11,738 nt of DNA from Pseudomonadota bacterium (GTDB lineage: Bacteria > Pseudomonadota > Gammaproteobacteria > Burkholderiales > Burkholderiaceae_C), in contig JAEXBL010000487.1 in NCBI GenBank assembly GCA_023394015.1, positions 1-11,738 of the forward strand, written 5' to 3'. A model generated the notes under the pieces. It did not search any database and was not told the origin of the DNA. It worked only from the letters and a program-made list of their open reading frames with translations. This document shows positions 1 through 7,417 of this stretch, one piece after another (position 1 is the stretch's first letter; the number at the start of each line of letters is the position of its first letter). The translations under genes and the position numbers were made by a program.

Positions 1-234
1 GATCAGCACCTCGTTGGCGATGATGTCGAGCTTCTTCTGCACCTCGCCCTGCACGTTCTCGCTGCCGGCGGTTCCCAGCACGCCGCCTAAAGCGCCCTTG
101 TTGACGGCGTGGCTGATGCTTTTGCAGGCGCGCGCCACCACTTCGAGCAGCAGGCGCAGCTGCGAGGGGATGTGGCCGTCCAGGCGCTGCTTTTCGACCA
201 GGTAGCGGGTGAGGGTGATGCGCTTGCTGTTCAT
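1..234 (-). CDS. fbp: Fructose-1,6-bisphosphatase class I, N-terminal part (cut by window start)
   Basis: This enzyme hydrolyses fructose 1,6-bisphosphate to fructose 6-phosphate in the cytoplasm, for gluconeogenesis and, in autotrophs, the Calvin cycle. Only the first 78 codons are present and the frame is open to the window edge. The peptide begins [17 protein letters not shown] and contains [20 protein letters not shown], which matches the family's N-terminal region (substrate and AMP-site helices, then the conserved N-V-Q-G-E-x-Q-K-K-L-D segment). The active-site metal ligands lie beyond the window. The start at 234 is set by a perfect AGGAGG at 242-247, seven bases upstream. The start codon overlaps the pepN stop (ATGA), so the two genes are co-transcribed and probably translationally coupled. 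Family assignment is from recognised sequence; the C-terminal part is unseen. Confidence 0.9.
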   Translation of the reverse strand, partial: MNSKRITLTRYLVEKQRLDGHIPSQLRLLLEVVARACKSISHAVNKGALGGVLGTAGSENVQGEVQKKLDIIANEVLI

Positions 235-3008
235 GTCTCGGCCTCCTGTGGCGTGTCGGGGGTGGGGGCGGTGCGCGCCGTGGCGTCGGCGGGCGCGTCG
301 GTGGCCGCTGCGGCTTCGGCATCGGCCAGGGTGCGGGTGACGACTTCGCGCACGTCGGTGCTCAGCTCGGGGTGCGCGGCCACGCGGGCAATGGCTTCGC
401 GGGCGGCGCTGCGGTAGGGCTCGGCCAGGCGGGCCCAGGCGTCCATGGCGCGCGCCAGGCGGGCGGCGACCTGCGGGTTCAGGGCGTCGAGCTCCAGCAC
501 GCGGTCGGCCCAGAAGACGTAGCCGGCGGCGTCGCGGCGGTGGAAGGCGGCCGGGTTGCCGTGACAGTAGCTGAAGACCACGCTGCGCGCGCGGTTGGGG
601 TTGCGCAGGTTGAAGTCGGGGTGCTTCATGAGCTGGCGCACCACGGGCAGCACGTGGCCGTCGCGGTCGGGGGCGCCGGCCTGCAGGGCAAACCACTTGT
701 CCAGCGCCAGGGGCTCGTGCCTGAACAGCTGGTGGTAGCGCGCCAGCGCGCGTTCGGCCAGCGGGTGGCCGGCGTGGATCAGCGCCTGCAGCGCGTTGCG
801 CCGGTCGGTCATGTTGGCGGCGTCCTTGGCGCGCTGGTAGGCCTTGCCGGGCCACACGGCGTCGCCACTGTCCTGGGCGGCCAGGCACAGCATGCGCAGC
901 GCCAGGCCGGCCAGGGCGCGCCGGCCGGACGAGACCGGGTCGGGCGTGTAGGCGCCGGTGTGCTGGTGCGCCTGCCAGGCCTGTTGCCAGTCGGCCTGCA
1001 GCGCGGTGGCCAGCTGCCGCTGCATGGCCTCGCACACGGCGTGCACGCGCTGCGGGTCGACCTGCGCCAGCTGCTCGGCGATGTAGCTCTCGCTGGGCAG
1101 GGTCAGCACCAGTTCCTTGAAGGCGGCGTCCAGCGTGGGGTGGTGCAGCACGCTGCGCAGGGCCTGCACGTAGGCGTCGCCCAGCGGTCGGGCGGGCACC
1201 GGCTCGGCGCTGGCCTCGATCCATTGCACGGCGGTGCGCAGGGCCAGCTGCTGGCCCGCCTCCCAGCGGTTGAAGGGGTCGCTGTCGTGCGCCAGCAGGT
1301 GCAGCAACTGCTCGGGCGTGGCGCGCCAGTCGAGCTGGACCGGCGCCGAGAAGCCGCGCAGCAGCGAGGGCACGGGCTCGGCATCGACGTTGACGAAGGT
1401 CAGCGTGGTCTGCGCCTCGGTCAGCACCACGGTGTGGCTGCCCTGCACGGGCTGCGGCCAGTGTTCCAGTTGCAGCGGCAGGTCGTGCCCGTTGGGGCTG
1501 ACCAGGCCCATGCGCACGGGGATGACGAAGGGCTGCTTGTGCGGCTGGCCCGGCGTGGCGGGGCAGCTTTGCGACAGGGTGAGGGTGTAGCTGCGCGCGG
1601 CGGCGTCGTACTGGCCCTCGGCCTGCACCACCGGCGTGCCGGCCTGGGCATACCAGCGCTTGAACTGCGGCAGCAGGCGGGCCAGGTCGCTGCCTTCGTT
1701 GGCGTCGGCCATGGCCTGGGCAAAGTCGTCGCAGGTGACGGCCTGGCCGTCGTGGCGCTGGAAGTACAGGGCCAGGCCCTGGCGGAAGCCCTCGCGCCCC
1801 AGCAGGGTCTGCACCATGCGCACCACCTCGGCGCCCTTCTCGTAGATGGTGGTGGTGTAGAAGTTGCTGATTTCCTGGTATTCGTCGGGCCGCACCGGGT
1901 GTGCCATGGGGCCGGCGTCCTCGGGGAACTGCGCGGCGCGCAGGTTGATGACGTCCTGGATGCGCCGCACCGCGCGCGCGCTGGGCGTGCCGGCCATGTC
2001 CTGGCTGAATTCCTGGTCGCGGAACACCGTCAGGCCTTCCTTCAGGCTGAGCTGGAACCAGTCGCGGCAGGTGACGCGGTTGCCGGTCCAGTTGTGGAAG
2101 TACTCGTGGCCGATCACGCTTTCGATGGCGTCGTAGTCGGCATCGGTGGCGGTGGCGGGCTTGGCCAGCACGTACTTGGTGTTGAAGATGTTCAGGCCCT
2201 TGTTCTCCATGGCGCCGGCGTTGAAGTCGCTGGTGGCCACCACCATGAAGCGCTCCAGGTCCAGCGGCAGGCCGAAGCGCGCCTCGTCCCACAGCACCGA
2301 ATGGATGAGCGCGTTCATGGCGTGCTCGGTCTTGTCCAGGTCGCCCGGGCGCACGTAGACCTGCAGCAGGTGTTCCGAGCCGGAGCGCGTGGCGATGCGC
2401 TGCTCGCGCGCCACCAGCTGGCCGGCCACCAGGGCGAACAGGTAGCTGGGCTTCTTGTGCGGATCGTGCCAGGTGGCGAAGTGGCGGCCGCCCTCCAGCT
2501 CGCCTTCGTCCACCAGGTTGCCGTTGGACAGCAGCACCGGCCAGCGGGCCTTGTCGGCGCGCAGGGTGACGGTGTAGGTCGCCATCACGTCGGGCCGGTC
2601 GAGAAAGTAGGTGATGCGGCGAAAGCCCTCGGCCTCGCACTGGGTGAAGAAGTCGCCGCCGCTCATGAACAGGCCCATGAGCTTGCTGTTCTTCTCGGGG
2701 TAGCAGGTGGTGAAGATCTCCAGCTCGAACGGCGCCGTGCCCTCGGGCAGGTTCTCCAGCACCAGGGTTTCGCCGTCCATGCGGAAGCTGCAGCCCTGGC
2801 CGCCCAGCATCACGCGCGAGAGGTTCAGCTCGTCGCCATCCAGGCGCAGCGGCTGCGGCGGCACGTCGGGGTTGCGCCGCAGCGTCATCCGGTTCAGCAC
2901 CCGGGTCTTGGCGGGGTCGAGGTCGAAGGTGAGCTCGACCGCGTCGATCCAGAACGCGGGCGGGGCGTAGTCCAGTCGCCTTGTGACGGTGGCTTGTCCT
3001 TCACGCAT
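231..3008 (-). CDS. pepN: Aminopeptidase N (M1 family zinc metallopeptidase)
   Basis: This cytoplasmic zinc exopeptidase removes N-terminal residues from peptides in the late steps of protein turnover. With the start chosen here it has 925 residues. Visible motifs are GAMEN (about 265-269, substrate amino-terminus recognition), HEYFHNW (H301, E302, H305: zinc ligands and general base) and the third zinc ligand E324 in [13 protein letters not shown]. The N-terminal [23 protein letters not shown] matches the PepN beta domain. The same frame is open to an ATG at 3068, but the extra 20 residues are encoded by a palindromic repeat and do not resemble PepN. The ATG at 3008 has a GGAG eleven bases upstream and gives an N-terminus of the usual kind. 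The protein is about 55 residues longer than E. coli PepN (870). Roughly 30 of these form a low-complexity Ala/Thr/Pro/Asp tail after the helical C-terminal domain. The stop overlaps the fbp start. prfB lies 75 bases upstream on the same strand. Confidence 0.95.
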   Translation of the reverse strand: MREGQATVTRRLDYAPPAFWIDAVELTFDLDPAKTRVLNRMTLRRNPDVPPQPLRLDGDELNLSRVMLGGQGCSFRMDGETLVLENLPEGTAPFELEIFTTCYPEKNSKLMGLFMSGGDFFTQCEAEGFRRITYFLDRPDVMATYTVTLRADKARWPVLLSNGNLVDEGELEGGRHFATWHDPHKKPSYLFALVAGQLVAREQRIATRSGSEHLLQVYVRPGDLDKTEHAMNALIHSVLWDEARFGLPLDLERFMVVATSDFNAGAMENKGLNIFNTKYVLAKPATATDADYDAIESVIGHEYFHNWTGNRVTCRDWFQLSLKEGLTVFRDQEFSQDMAGTPSARAVRRIQDVINLRAAQFPEDAGPMAHPVRPDEYQEISNFYTTTIYEKGAEVVRMVQTLLGREGFRQGLALYFQRHDGQAVTCDDFAQAMADANEGSDLARLLPQFKRWYAQAGTPVVQAEGQYDAAARSYTLTLSQSCPATPGQPHKQPFVIPVRMGLVSPNGHDLPLQLEHWPQPVQGSHTVVLTEAQTTLTFVNVDAEPVPSLLRGFSAPVQLDWRATPEQLLHLLAHDSDPFNRWEAGQQLALRTAVQWIEASAEPVPARPLGDAYVQALRSVLHHPTLDAAFKELVLTLPSESYIAEQLAQVDPQRVHAVCEAMQRQLATALQADWQQAWQAHQHTGAYTPDPVSSGRRALAGLALRMLCLAAQDSGDAVWPGKAYQRAKDAANMTDRRNALQALIHAGHPLAERALARYHQLFRHEPLALDKWFALQAGAPDRDGHVLPVVRQLMKHPDFNLRNPNRARSVVFSYCHGNPAAFHRRDAAGYVFWADRVLELDALNPQVAARLARAMDAWARLAEPYRSAAREAIARVAAHPELSTDVREVVTRTLADAEAAAATDAPADATARTAPTPDTPQEAET
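242..247 (-). promoter_or_regulatory. Shine-Dalgarno site of fbp inside the pepN 3' end
   Basis: The minus strand reads AGGAGG seven bases before the fbp ATG. In the pepN frame the same bases contribute to the final Q-E-A-E-T residues. The consensus site together with the ATGA stop/start overlap at 231-234 supports translational coupling of pepN and fbp. Confidence 0.8.
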
Positions 3009-3019
3009 GGTCGCTTGTA

Positions 3020-3023
3020 CTCC
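3020..3023 (-). promoter_or_regulatory. Ribosome binding site deciding the pepN start
   Basis: The minus strand reads GGAG eleven bases before the ATG at 3008. It directly follows the TGTTTTT tract at the edge of the palindromic element. No comparable site precedes the upstream in-frame ATG at 3068, which argues for the shorter PepN. The spacing is longer than ideal. Confidence 0.55.
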
Positions 3024-3030
3024 AAAAACA

Positions 3031-3068
3031 ATAGCTGCCCGCGCTTGCCCGGCAAGCGCCGCAGCCAT
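3031..3068. repeat. Palindromic intergenic element between prfB and pepN
   Basis: This is a 38-base imperfect palindrome. The core is GCGCTTGCC (3041-3049), one base, then GGCAAGCGC (3051-3059), a perfect nine-base arm pair. Outer arms ATAGCTGC (3031-3038) and GCAGCCAT (3061-3068) pair with one G-T-type mismatch across a small internal loop. The flank TACTCCAAAAACAATAGCTGC is, from memory, typical of a dispersed palindromic element in Comamonadaceae intergenic regions; only one copy is in this window, so dispersal cannot be shown here. In minus-strand RNA the hairpin is followed by UGUUUUUGG, so it resembles an intrinsic terminator or attenuator after prfB, and the flank supplies the pepN ribosome binding site. 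Confidence 0.75.
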
Positions 3069-3083
3069 GAAACACTTGAATGA

Positions 3084-4188
3084 TCAGACGCCCTGCTTGA
3101 GGCTGGCCTCGATGAAGGCATCCAGGTCGCCGTCCAGCACCTTCTGCGTGTTGCTGATCTCGACGTTGGTGCGCAGGTCCTTGATGCGGCTGTTGTCCAG
3201 CACGTAGCTGCGGATCTGGTGGCCCCAGCCGACGTCGGTCTTGCTGTCCTCCAACTTTTGCTGCTCCTCGGTGCGCTTGCGCATCTCGTGGTCGTACAGG
3301 CGCGAGCGCAGGCGCTGCCAGGCGACGTCGCGGTTGCTGTGCTGGCTGCGGCTGTCCTGACACTGCACCACGATGCCGGTGGGCTCGTGCGTCAGGCGCA
3401 CCGCCGAATCGGTCTTGTTCACGTGCTGGCCGCCGGCGCCGCTGGCGCGGTAGGTGTCCACGCGCACGTCGGCCGGGTTGATCTCGATCTCGATCGAGTC
3501 GTCGATCTCGGGGTAGACGAACACACTGGCAAAGCTGGTGTGGCGCCCGCCCGAGGAGTCGAAGGGCGACTTGCGCACCAGGCGGTGCACGCCGGTTTCG
3601 GTGCGCAGCAGGCCGTAGGCGTACTCGCCCTCGACGCGCACCGTGGCGCCCTTGATGCCGGCGGTGTCGCCGGGGGTTTCGTCCTCGATGTCGGTCTTGA
3701 AGCCCTTGCGCTCGGCATAGCGCAGGTACTGGCGCAGCAGCATGCTGGCCCAGTCCTGGGCCTCGGTGCCGCCGGCGCCGGCCTGGTTGTCGATGAAGGG
3801 GTTGTTGGGGTCGGCCGGCTGGTTGAACATGCGGCGGAATTCCAGCTCTTCCACCGTCTTTTCCAGCGCCTCGGCGTCGTCGGCGATGGCCTGCAGGGCG
3901 TCGTCGTCGCCCTCGTCGCGGCTCATCTCGAACAGCTCGAGGTTGTCCGACAGCTCGCTGGCCAGCTCATCCAGCGTGACCACCACGCCGTCGAGCGACT
4001 TCTTTTCCTTGCCCAGTTCCTGGGCCTTCTTGGGATCGTTCCAGACCGCTGGATCCTCCAGCGCGGCGTTCACCGTGCGCAGGCGTTCGGCTTTGCCAGC
4101 GTAGTCAAAGATACCCCCGTAGCTCGGCGGTGCGAGCAATGAGGTCTTCGATCTGGTGGCCAATCTGGTTGATGCGTTCTGCTTCCAT
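3084..4188 (-). CDS. prfB: Peptide chain release factor 2, made by programmed +1 frameshift
   Basis: RF2 recognises UGA and UAA stop codons and triggers peptide release on the ribosome. Translation starts at the ATG at 4188, which has AGGA at 4196-4199, seven bases upstream. It gives a 27-residue leader [27 protein letters not shown], then meets TGA at 4107-4105. A +1 shift at CTT-TGA-C joins it to the 340-residue main frame, for 367 residues in total (E. coli RF2 has 365). The codon-recognition tripeptide SPF is at about 207-209 and the catalytic GGQ at about 252-254 in [13 protein letters not shown]. The residue matching position 246 of E. coli RF2 is alanine, the common, more active form, not the threonine of strain K-12. 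The main frame also opens at an ATG at 4163 ([17 protein letters not shown]...), but that N-terminus is not RF2-like. The lysyl-tRNA synthetase gene, often next to prfB in enterobacteria, is not adjacent; pepN follows instead. Confidence 0.97.
4104..4119 (-). promoter_or_regulatory. RF2 programmed +1 frameshift site
   Basis: The minus strand reads CGGGGGTATCTTTGAC. It has an SD-like G tract (4118-4114), a three-base TAT spacer, the slippery CTT (4110-4108) and the in-frame UGA (4107-4105) followed by C. The E. coli site differs only in the first base (AGGGGGTATCTTTGAC). In the known mechanism, low RF2 slows termination at this UGA and the ribosome slips forward one base, so RF2 controls its own synthesis. 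Confidence 0.97.
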
Positions 4189-4280
4189 GGGTCAGTCCTG
4201 TGGGTGGTGGCGATGCGCGCCGCAGCGGGTGTGCGCGCCGCTGGCGTGCGGGCGGCGGCATGCGGGCGCGAAAACCCTTG

Positions 4281-4308
4281 ATTCTGGCATGGACCCCGCT
4301 TGGGTCAT
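4281..4308 (-). promoter_or_regulatory. Possible sigma-70-type promoter of prfB
   Basis: On the minus strand, ATGACC (4308-4303) and CAGAAT (4286-4281) are separated by 16 bases. The -10 is preceded by TG (TGCCAGAAT), suggesting an extended -10. It lies about 90 bases upstream of the prfB start. The -35 is weak, so this is a guess based on spacing and partial consensus. Confidence 0.3.
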
Positions 4309-4325
4309 GGGCCAGGCGGCCCATG
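4288..4325. repeat. Two nested dyads in the prfB-lctP divergent region
   Basis: The perfect inverted repeat CATGGGCC (4306-4313), AGGC, GGCCCATG (4318-4325) abuts and shares bases with an imperfect one, CATGGACCC (4288-4296), CGCTT, GGGTCATG (4302-4309). Both overlap the proposed prfB -35 region. They could be operators or simply RNA hairpins. No known regulator motif was recognised. The rest of the 4189-4479 gap holds one GC-rich hairpin (4342-4362), a small palindrome CGATATCG at 4443-4450 and the lctP ribosome binding site; no gene was seen. Confidence 0.5.
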
Positions 4326-4341
4326 CCCGGCCGCGCTGTCC

Positions 4342-4362
4342 CGCCGGGGACTGGCCCCGGCG
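4342..4362. repeat. GC-rich hairpin upstream of the lactate permease gene
   Basis: CGCCGGGG (4342-4349) and CCCCGGCG (4355-4362) form a perfect eight-base stem around the loop ACTGG. It ends about 117 bases before the lctP start, so it could lie in the mRNA leader or in promoter DNA. No T tract follows, so it is not a standard terminator. Confidence 0.4.
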
Positions 4363-4464
4363 CCCGTGCCGCCCCAGCGGGCATACTCGTTGGCTGGCTG
4401 AAAGACGGGGCCGGCCAGGCTGGGCCGCCCGCGCCGTTGCGACGATATCGAGACCAAAGACACG

Positions 4465-4472
4465 AAAGGAAG
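4465..4472 (+). promoter_or_regulatory. Ribosome binding site of the lactate permease gene
   Basis: AAAGGAAG lies seven bases before the ATG at 4480 and fixes this as the start codon. Confidence 0.7.
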
Positions 4473-4479
4473 TTGGAAC

Positions 4480-6177
4480 ATGGGACAGGGATTGCAGGCA
4501 CTGCTGGCCTTTGCGCCGATCGCGCTGGCGGGCGTCTTGCTGGTGGGCATGCGCATGGCGGCCAGGGTGGCCATGCCGATCGTGTACGTCGTCACCGCGC
4601 TGATCGCGCTGATGGCCTGGGGCGTGAGCTTCAACCGCGTGGCCTCGGCCTCGCTGGAGGGACTGGTCATCACGGCGCAGGTGCTGTGGATCATCTTCGG
4701 CGCGCTGCTGCTGCTGAACACGCTCAAGTACTCGGGCGGCATCGGCACCATCCGCGCCGGCTTTGCCGGGCTGTCGAGTGACCGCCGCATCCAGGTGATC
4801 CTGATCGCCTGGCTGTTCGGCTGCTTCATCGAGGGCGCCTCGGGCTTCGGCACGCCGGCGGCGGTGGTGGGGCCGCTGATGGTGGCGGTGGGCTTTCCGG
4901 CGCTGGCGGCGGTGACCTTCGGGCTGATCATCCAGTCCACGCCGGTGTCCTTCGGCGCCGTGGGCACGCCCATGCTGGTGGGCGTGCAGGGCGGCCTGCA
5001 GCGCGACGCCATGACGCAGGCGCTGCAGGCGCAGGGCCACACCTGGGGCGAGTTCTTCCACCTGGTGGTGGCGCAGACGGCCATCGTGCACGCCATCTGC
5101 GGCACGCTGATCCCGCTGTTCCTGGTGATGTTCATGACGCGCTTCTTCGGCAAGAACCGCTCGTGGACCGAGGGGCTGGCGGCGGCGCCGTTCGCGCTGT
5201 TTGCGGCCTTTGCCTTCACCATTCCCTACGTGCTGTCGGCGGTCTACCTGGGCCCCGAGTTCCCGTCGATGATCGGCGGTCTGGCTGGCCTGGCCGTGGC
5301 GGTGATGGCCGCGCGTGCCGGCTTTCTGGTGCCCAGGCAGACCTGGGACTTCCCGCCCGCCGCCGACTGGCCGCGCGAGTGGGTGGGCAGCCTGCACATG
5401 GAGCTGGGCAAGGACGAAAAGCGCATGTCGCTGCTGATGGCCTGGCTGCCCTACGTGCTGCTGGCCGTGCTGCTGGTGATGACGCGCACCATCAAGCCGC
5501 TGCAGCAGGGCCTGCAAAGCGTGCAGTGGTCGGCTAGGAGCCTGCTGGGCGAGGCCGGCATCAACGGCAGCTTCCAGCCGCTGTACCTGCCCGGCGGCAT
5601 TCTGGTGGTGGTGTGCCTGATCACCGTGCTGCTGCACGGCATGAAGTGGAGCGACTTCGGCAAGGCCACCCGCGAGTCGGCGCGCACGCTGGTGGGCGCG
5701 GGCTTCGTGCTGATCTTCACCGTGCCGATGGTGCGGGTGATGATCCAGTCGGGCGTGAACGTGGCCGAGCTGCCCAGCATGCCGATCGCGCTGGCGCAGT
5801 GGGTGGCGCATTCGGTGGGCGGGGCCTACCCGCTGTTCGCGCCGTCGATGGGCGCGCTGGGTGCCTTCCTGGCCGGCAGCAACACGGTGTCGAACCTGAT
5901 GCTCAGCCAGTTCCAGTACAGCGTGGCGCAGGCGCTGGGCGTGAGCGGCGCCACCATGGTGGCCGTGCAGTCGGCCGGCGCCGCGGCGGGCAACATGATC
6001 GCCATCCACAACGTGGTGGCCGCATCGGCCACCGTGGGCCTGCTGGGGCGCGAGGGCGTCACGCTGCGGCGCACCATCATCCCCACCATCTACTACGTGG
6101 CACTGGCGGGCGTGCTGGCCTACGTGGCGCTGTATGTGCTGGGCCGCACGGACCCGATGATGGGGCTGACGTTCTGA
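4480..6177 (+). CDS. lctP: L-lactate permease, LctP family
   Basis: This inner-membrane carrier of the LctP family (TC 2.A.14) takes up L-lactate, and often D-lactate or glycolate, by proton symport. It has 565 residues; E. coli LldP has 551. Family signatures are [11 protein letters not shown] (about 118-128), [15 protein letters not shown] (about 152-166), GSNTVSNLM (about 466-474) and [18 protein letters not shown] (about 504-521). Many hydrophobic segments are visible from residue 8 to the C-terminus, as expected for 12-14 transmembrane helices. The start is supported by AAAGGAAG seven bases upstream. In many bacteria this gene sits beside lldD, lldR or lutABC. None is adjacent here, so the permease is a single-gene unit between the divergent prfB and a convergent hydrolase, ending at a strong terminator. 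Substrate preference among lactate and glycolate cannot be read from the sequence. Confidence 0.92.
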   Translation: MGQGLQALLAFAPIALAGVLLVGMRMAARVAMPIVYVVTALIALMAWGVSFNRVASASLEGLVITAQVLWIIFGALLLLNTLKYSGGIGTIRAGFAGLSSDRRIQVILIAWLFGCFIEGASGFGTPAAVVGPLMVAVGFPALAAVTFGLIIQSTPVSFGAVGTPMLVGVQGGLQRDAMTQALQAQGHTWGEFFHLVVAQTAIVHAICGTLIPLFLVMFMTRFFGKNRSWTEGLAAAPFALFAAFAFTIPYVLSAVYLGPEFPSMIGGLAGLAVAVMAARAGFLVPRQTWDFPPAADWPREWVGSLHMELGKDEKRMSLLMAWLPYVLLAVLLVMTRTIKPLQQGLQSVQWSARSLLGEAGINGSFQPLYLPGGILVVVCLITVLLHGMKWSDFGKATRESARTLVGAGFVLIFTVPMVRVMIQSGVNVAELPSMPIALAQWVAHSVGGAYPLFAPSMGALGAFLAGSNTVSNLMLSQFQYSVAQALGVSGATMVAVQSAGAAAGNMIAIHNVVAASATVGLLGREGVTLRRTIIPTIYYVALAGVLAYVALYVLGRTDPMMGLTF

Positions 6178-6188
6178 CGCGAGATGAC

Positions 6189-6204
6189 TGGCGCTGGCGC
6201 GCCA
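6189..6204. repeat. Short inverted repeat after the lactate permease gene
   Basis: TGGCGC (6189-6194) and GCGCCA (6199-6204) pair around TGGC, twelve bases after the stop codon. It may protect the mRNA end, but such short GC arms also occur by chance in this DNA. Confidence 0.25.
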
Positions 6205-6255
6205 TGACGAATGACCCATGACAAAGCGCCGCGCGGGCAGGGCGCCTGAAACGAG

Positions 6256-6282
6256 AAAAGACCGCCTCGGCGGTCTTTTTTT
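6256..6282. terminator. Strong intrinsic terminator, probably bidirectional
   Basis: AAAAGACCGC (6256-6265), loop CTCG, GCGGTCTTTT (6270-6279) forms a ten-base perfect stem whose T run extends to 6282. On the plus strand it ends the lactate permease transcript 79 bases after the stop. On the minus strand the opposite stem arm provides TTTT, so it can also stop transcription of the convergent hydrolase gene, whose stop lies at 6301. Confidence 0.92.
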
Positions 6283-6300
6283 GTGCGCTGTGGCCCTTGC

Positions 6301-7227
6301 TCAGGCCTCGCCCAGAAAGTCCTCCAGCAGCGCCGCGAGCGCCTGCGGCTGGTCGTGGTGCAGCATGTGGCCGGCGTCGTCGATCACGGCGCGGCGCACG
6401 TCGGGCACGGCGTTCAGCCGCTCGTGGAACTCGGCCCGCGTGAACTTGCCGCCCCACCAGCCGGCCAGGCTGTCGTCGCTGGCGTCCACCATCAGCGTGG
6501 GCGCCTGGATGGCGGCGTACAGCGCCAGCATCTCGTCGACGCGGAACAGCTGCGGGTTGACGATGCGGTGCGCCGCATCGCCCAGGATGGCGCGGCGCGT
6601 GCTGCCGTCGGGCTGCACGCGGTCTTCCGACCACTGGCGCGCCAGCCAGTCGGCCTTGGCCTGCGGCAGGCGGTGGTTGGTCTTCATCAGGCGTGCGGCC
6701 ACGCCGGGCAGGTCGTCGTAGCTGCGCAGCGCCATCTCGCCGCGGTGCAGGGCCTTGATCTCGTCCAGCCACTTGGCCAGGCGCCCCGGCGCCTGCGCGG
6801 GGCGCGTGGCGGGCATGCCGTAGCCCTCCAGGTTGACCAGCCGGCGAATGCGCGCCGGGCGCGCGCCGGCGTACATCATGGCCACGTTGCCGCCCATGCT
6901 GTGGCCGACCAGGTCGACGGGGCGCTCGCCCACGTAATGATCGAGCAGGCCTTCCAGGTCGCCCAGGTAGTCGGCAAAACTGTAGTGGTCGCAGGCCGGC
7001 CCGGTGGACTGGCCGAAGCCGCGCCAGTCGGGCGCGATGATGAAGTGTTGCTCGAAGAACGCCGGCGACAGCGCATCGACCACGAACTGGTACGAGGCCG
7101 CCACGTCCATCCAGCCGTGCACCAGCACCAGCGGCGCGCCGTCCGGATCGCCCCACAGGCGGACGTGGTACTGGTGCAGGCGGATGGGGACGAACTCGCT
7201 GCGCGAGGGGCGTTGGACGGCGTACAT
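6301..7227 (-). CDS. Alpha/beta hydrolase fold protein of unknown substrate
   Basis: This is a cytoplasmic alpha/beta hydrolase of 308 residues; no signal peptide is visible. The oxyanion-hole HGWMD is at about 37-41, the nucleophile elbow GHSMGG places the serine near 110, VDASDDS near 247-253 supplies the likely acid, and the catalytic histidine is in DDAGHMLHH near 287. DWRGFGQS around residues 67-74 is also typical of the fold. Family members include esterases, epoxide hydrolases, haloalkane dehalogenases and C-C hydrolases; an aspartate nucleophile is absent, so dehalogenase and epoxide hydrolase roles are unlikely. I chose the ATG at 7227 (MYAVQRPSRSEFVPI) because sequence conserved in such proteins begins just after it. 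Further ATGs at 7257 and 7311 are in frame, and none has a strong ribosome binding site. It is divergent from the ABC operon and convergent with lctP. No pathway can be assigned. Confidence 0.85.
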   Translation of the reverse strand: MYAVQRPSRSEFVPIRLHQYHVRLWGDPDGAPLVLVHGWMDVAASYQFVVDALSPAFFEQHFIIAPDWRGFGQSTGPACDHYSFADYLGDLEGLLDHYVGERPVDLVGHSMGGNVAMMYAGARPARIRRLVNLEGYGMPATRPAQAPGRLAKWLDEIKALHRGEMALRSYDDLPGVAARLMKTNHRLPQAKADWLARQWSEDRVQPDGSTRRAILGDAAHRIVNPQLFRVDEMLALYAAIQAPTLMVDASDDSLAGWWGGKFTRAEFHERLNAVPDVRRAVIDDAGHMLHHDQPQALAALLEDFLGEA

Positions 7228-7323
7228 GGCCGAAATCTTAGAAGACTGCACGCGCATGGCGCCGTCCGTTGCGCGACAGCGGGGCATGCGGGTACATCGC
7301 TGCTGCTGCATGACGGGATGGTT

Positions 7324-7352
7324 TTTGGTTGCAGCTTGCTGCGTCTACCAAA
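7324..7352. repeat. Interrupted inverted repeat in the hydrolase/ABC divergent region
   Basis: TTTGGT (7324-7329) and ACCAAA (7347-7352) flank an inner pair GCAGC (7331-7335) and GCTGC (7338-7342). The spacers between arms are unequal (one base and four bases). It lies about 100 bases upstream of the hydrolase start and could be a regulator site or a leader hairpin. The 292-base gap 7228-7519 otherwise holds the 7418-7434 palindrome and a promoter-like sequence; no gene was seen. Confidence 0.35.
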
Positions 7353-7417
7353 CGGGTGCTGATGGCCGCTTTCGTTTCAGACTTCCTGGTGCGGGGTTTA
7401 CCCGAATGCCCGCGCCG

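Noticed and set aside
372..3083. Plus-strand open frame of about 900 codons antisense to pepN
   Set aside because: It is a mirror of a certain gene, has a Gly/Val/His/Gln-rich composition typical of high-GC antisense frames, shows no domain I recognise, and lacks a convincing ribosome site.
3219..4142. Plus-strand open frame of 307 codons antisense to prfB
   Set aside because: It is a shadow of the RF2 gene with Val/Ala/Gly/Leu-rich sequence and no motif.
4192..6219. Minus-strand open frame of 675 codons antisense to lctP
   Set aside because: It is extremely His/Arg/Gln/Ala-rich, lies opposite a clear permease gene and runs across the shared intergenic region; it is a by-product of codon bias.
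6184..6222. Four copies of ATGAC within 39 bases after the lctP stop
   Set aside because: The spacing is irregular, the unit is only five bases, and part lies in a GC-rich hairpin; chance is the simpler explanation.
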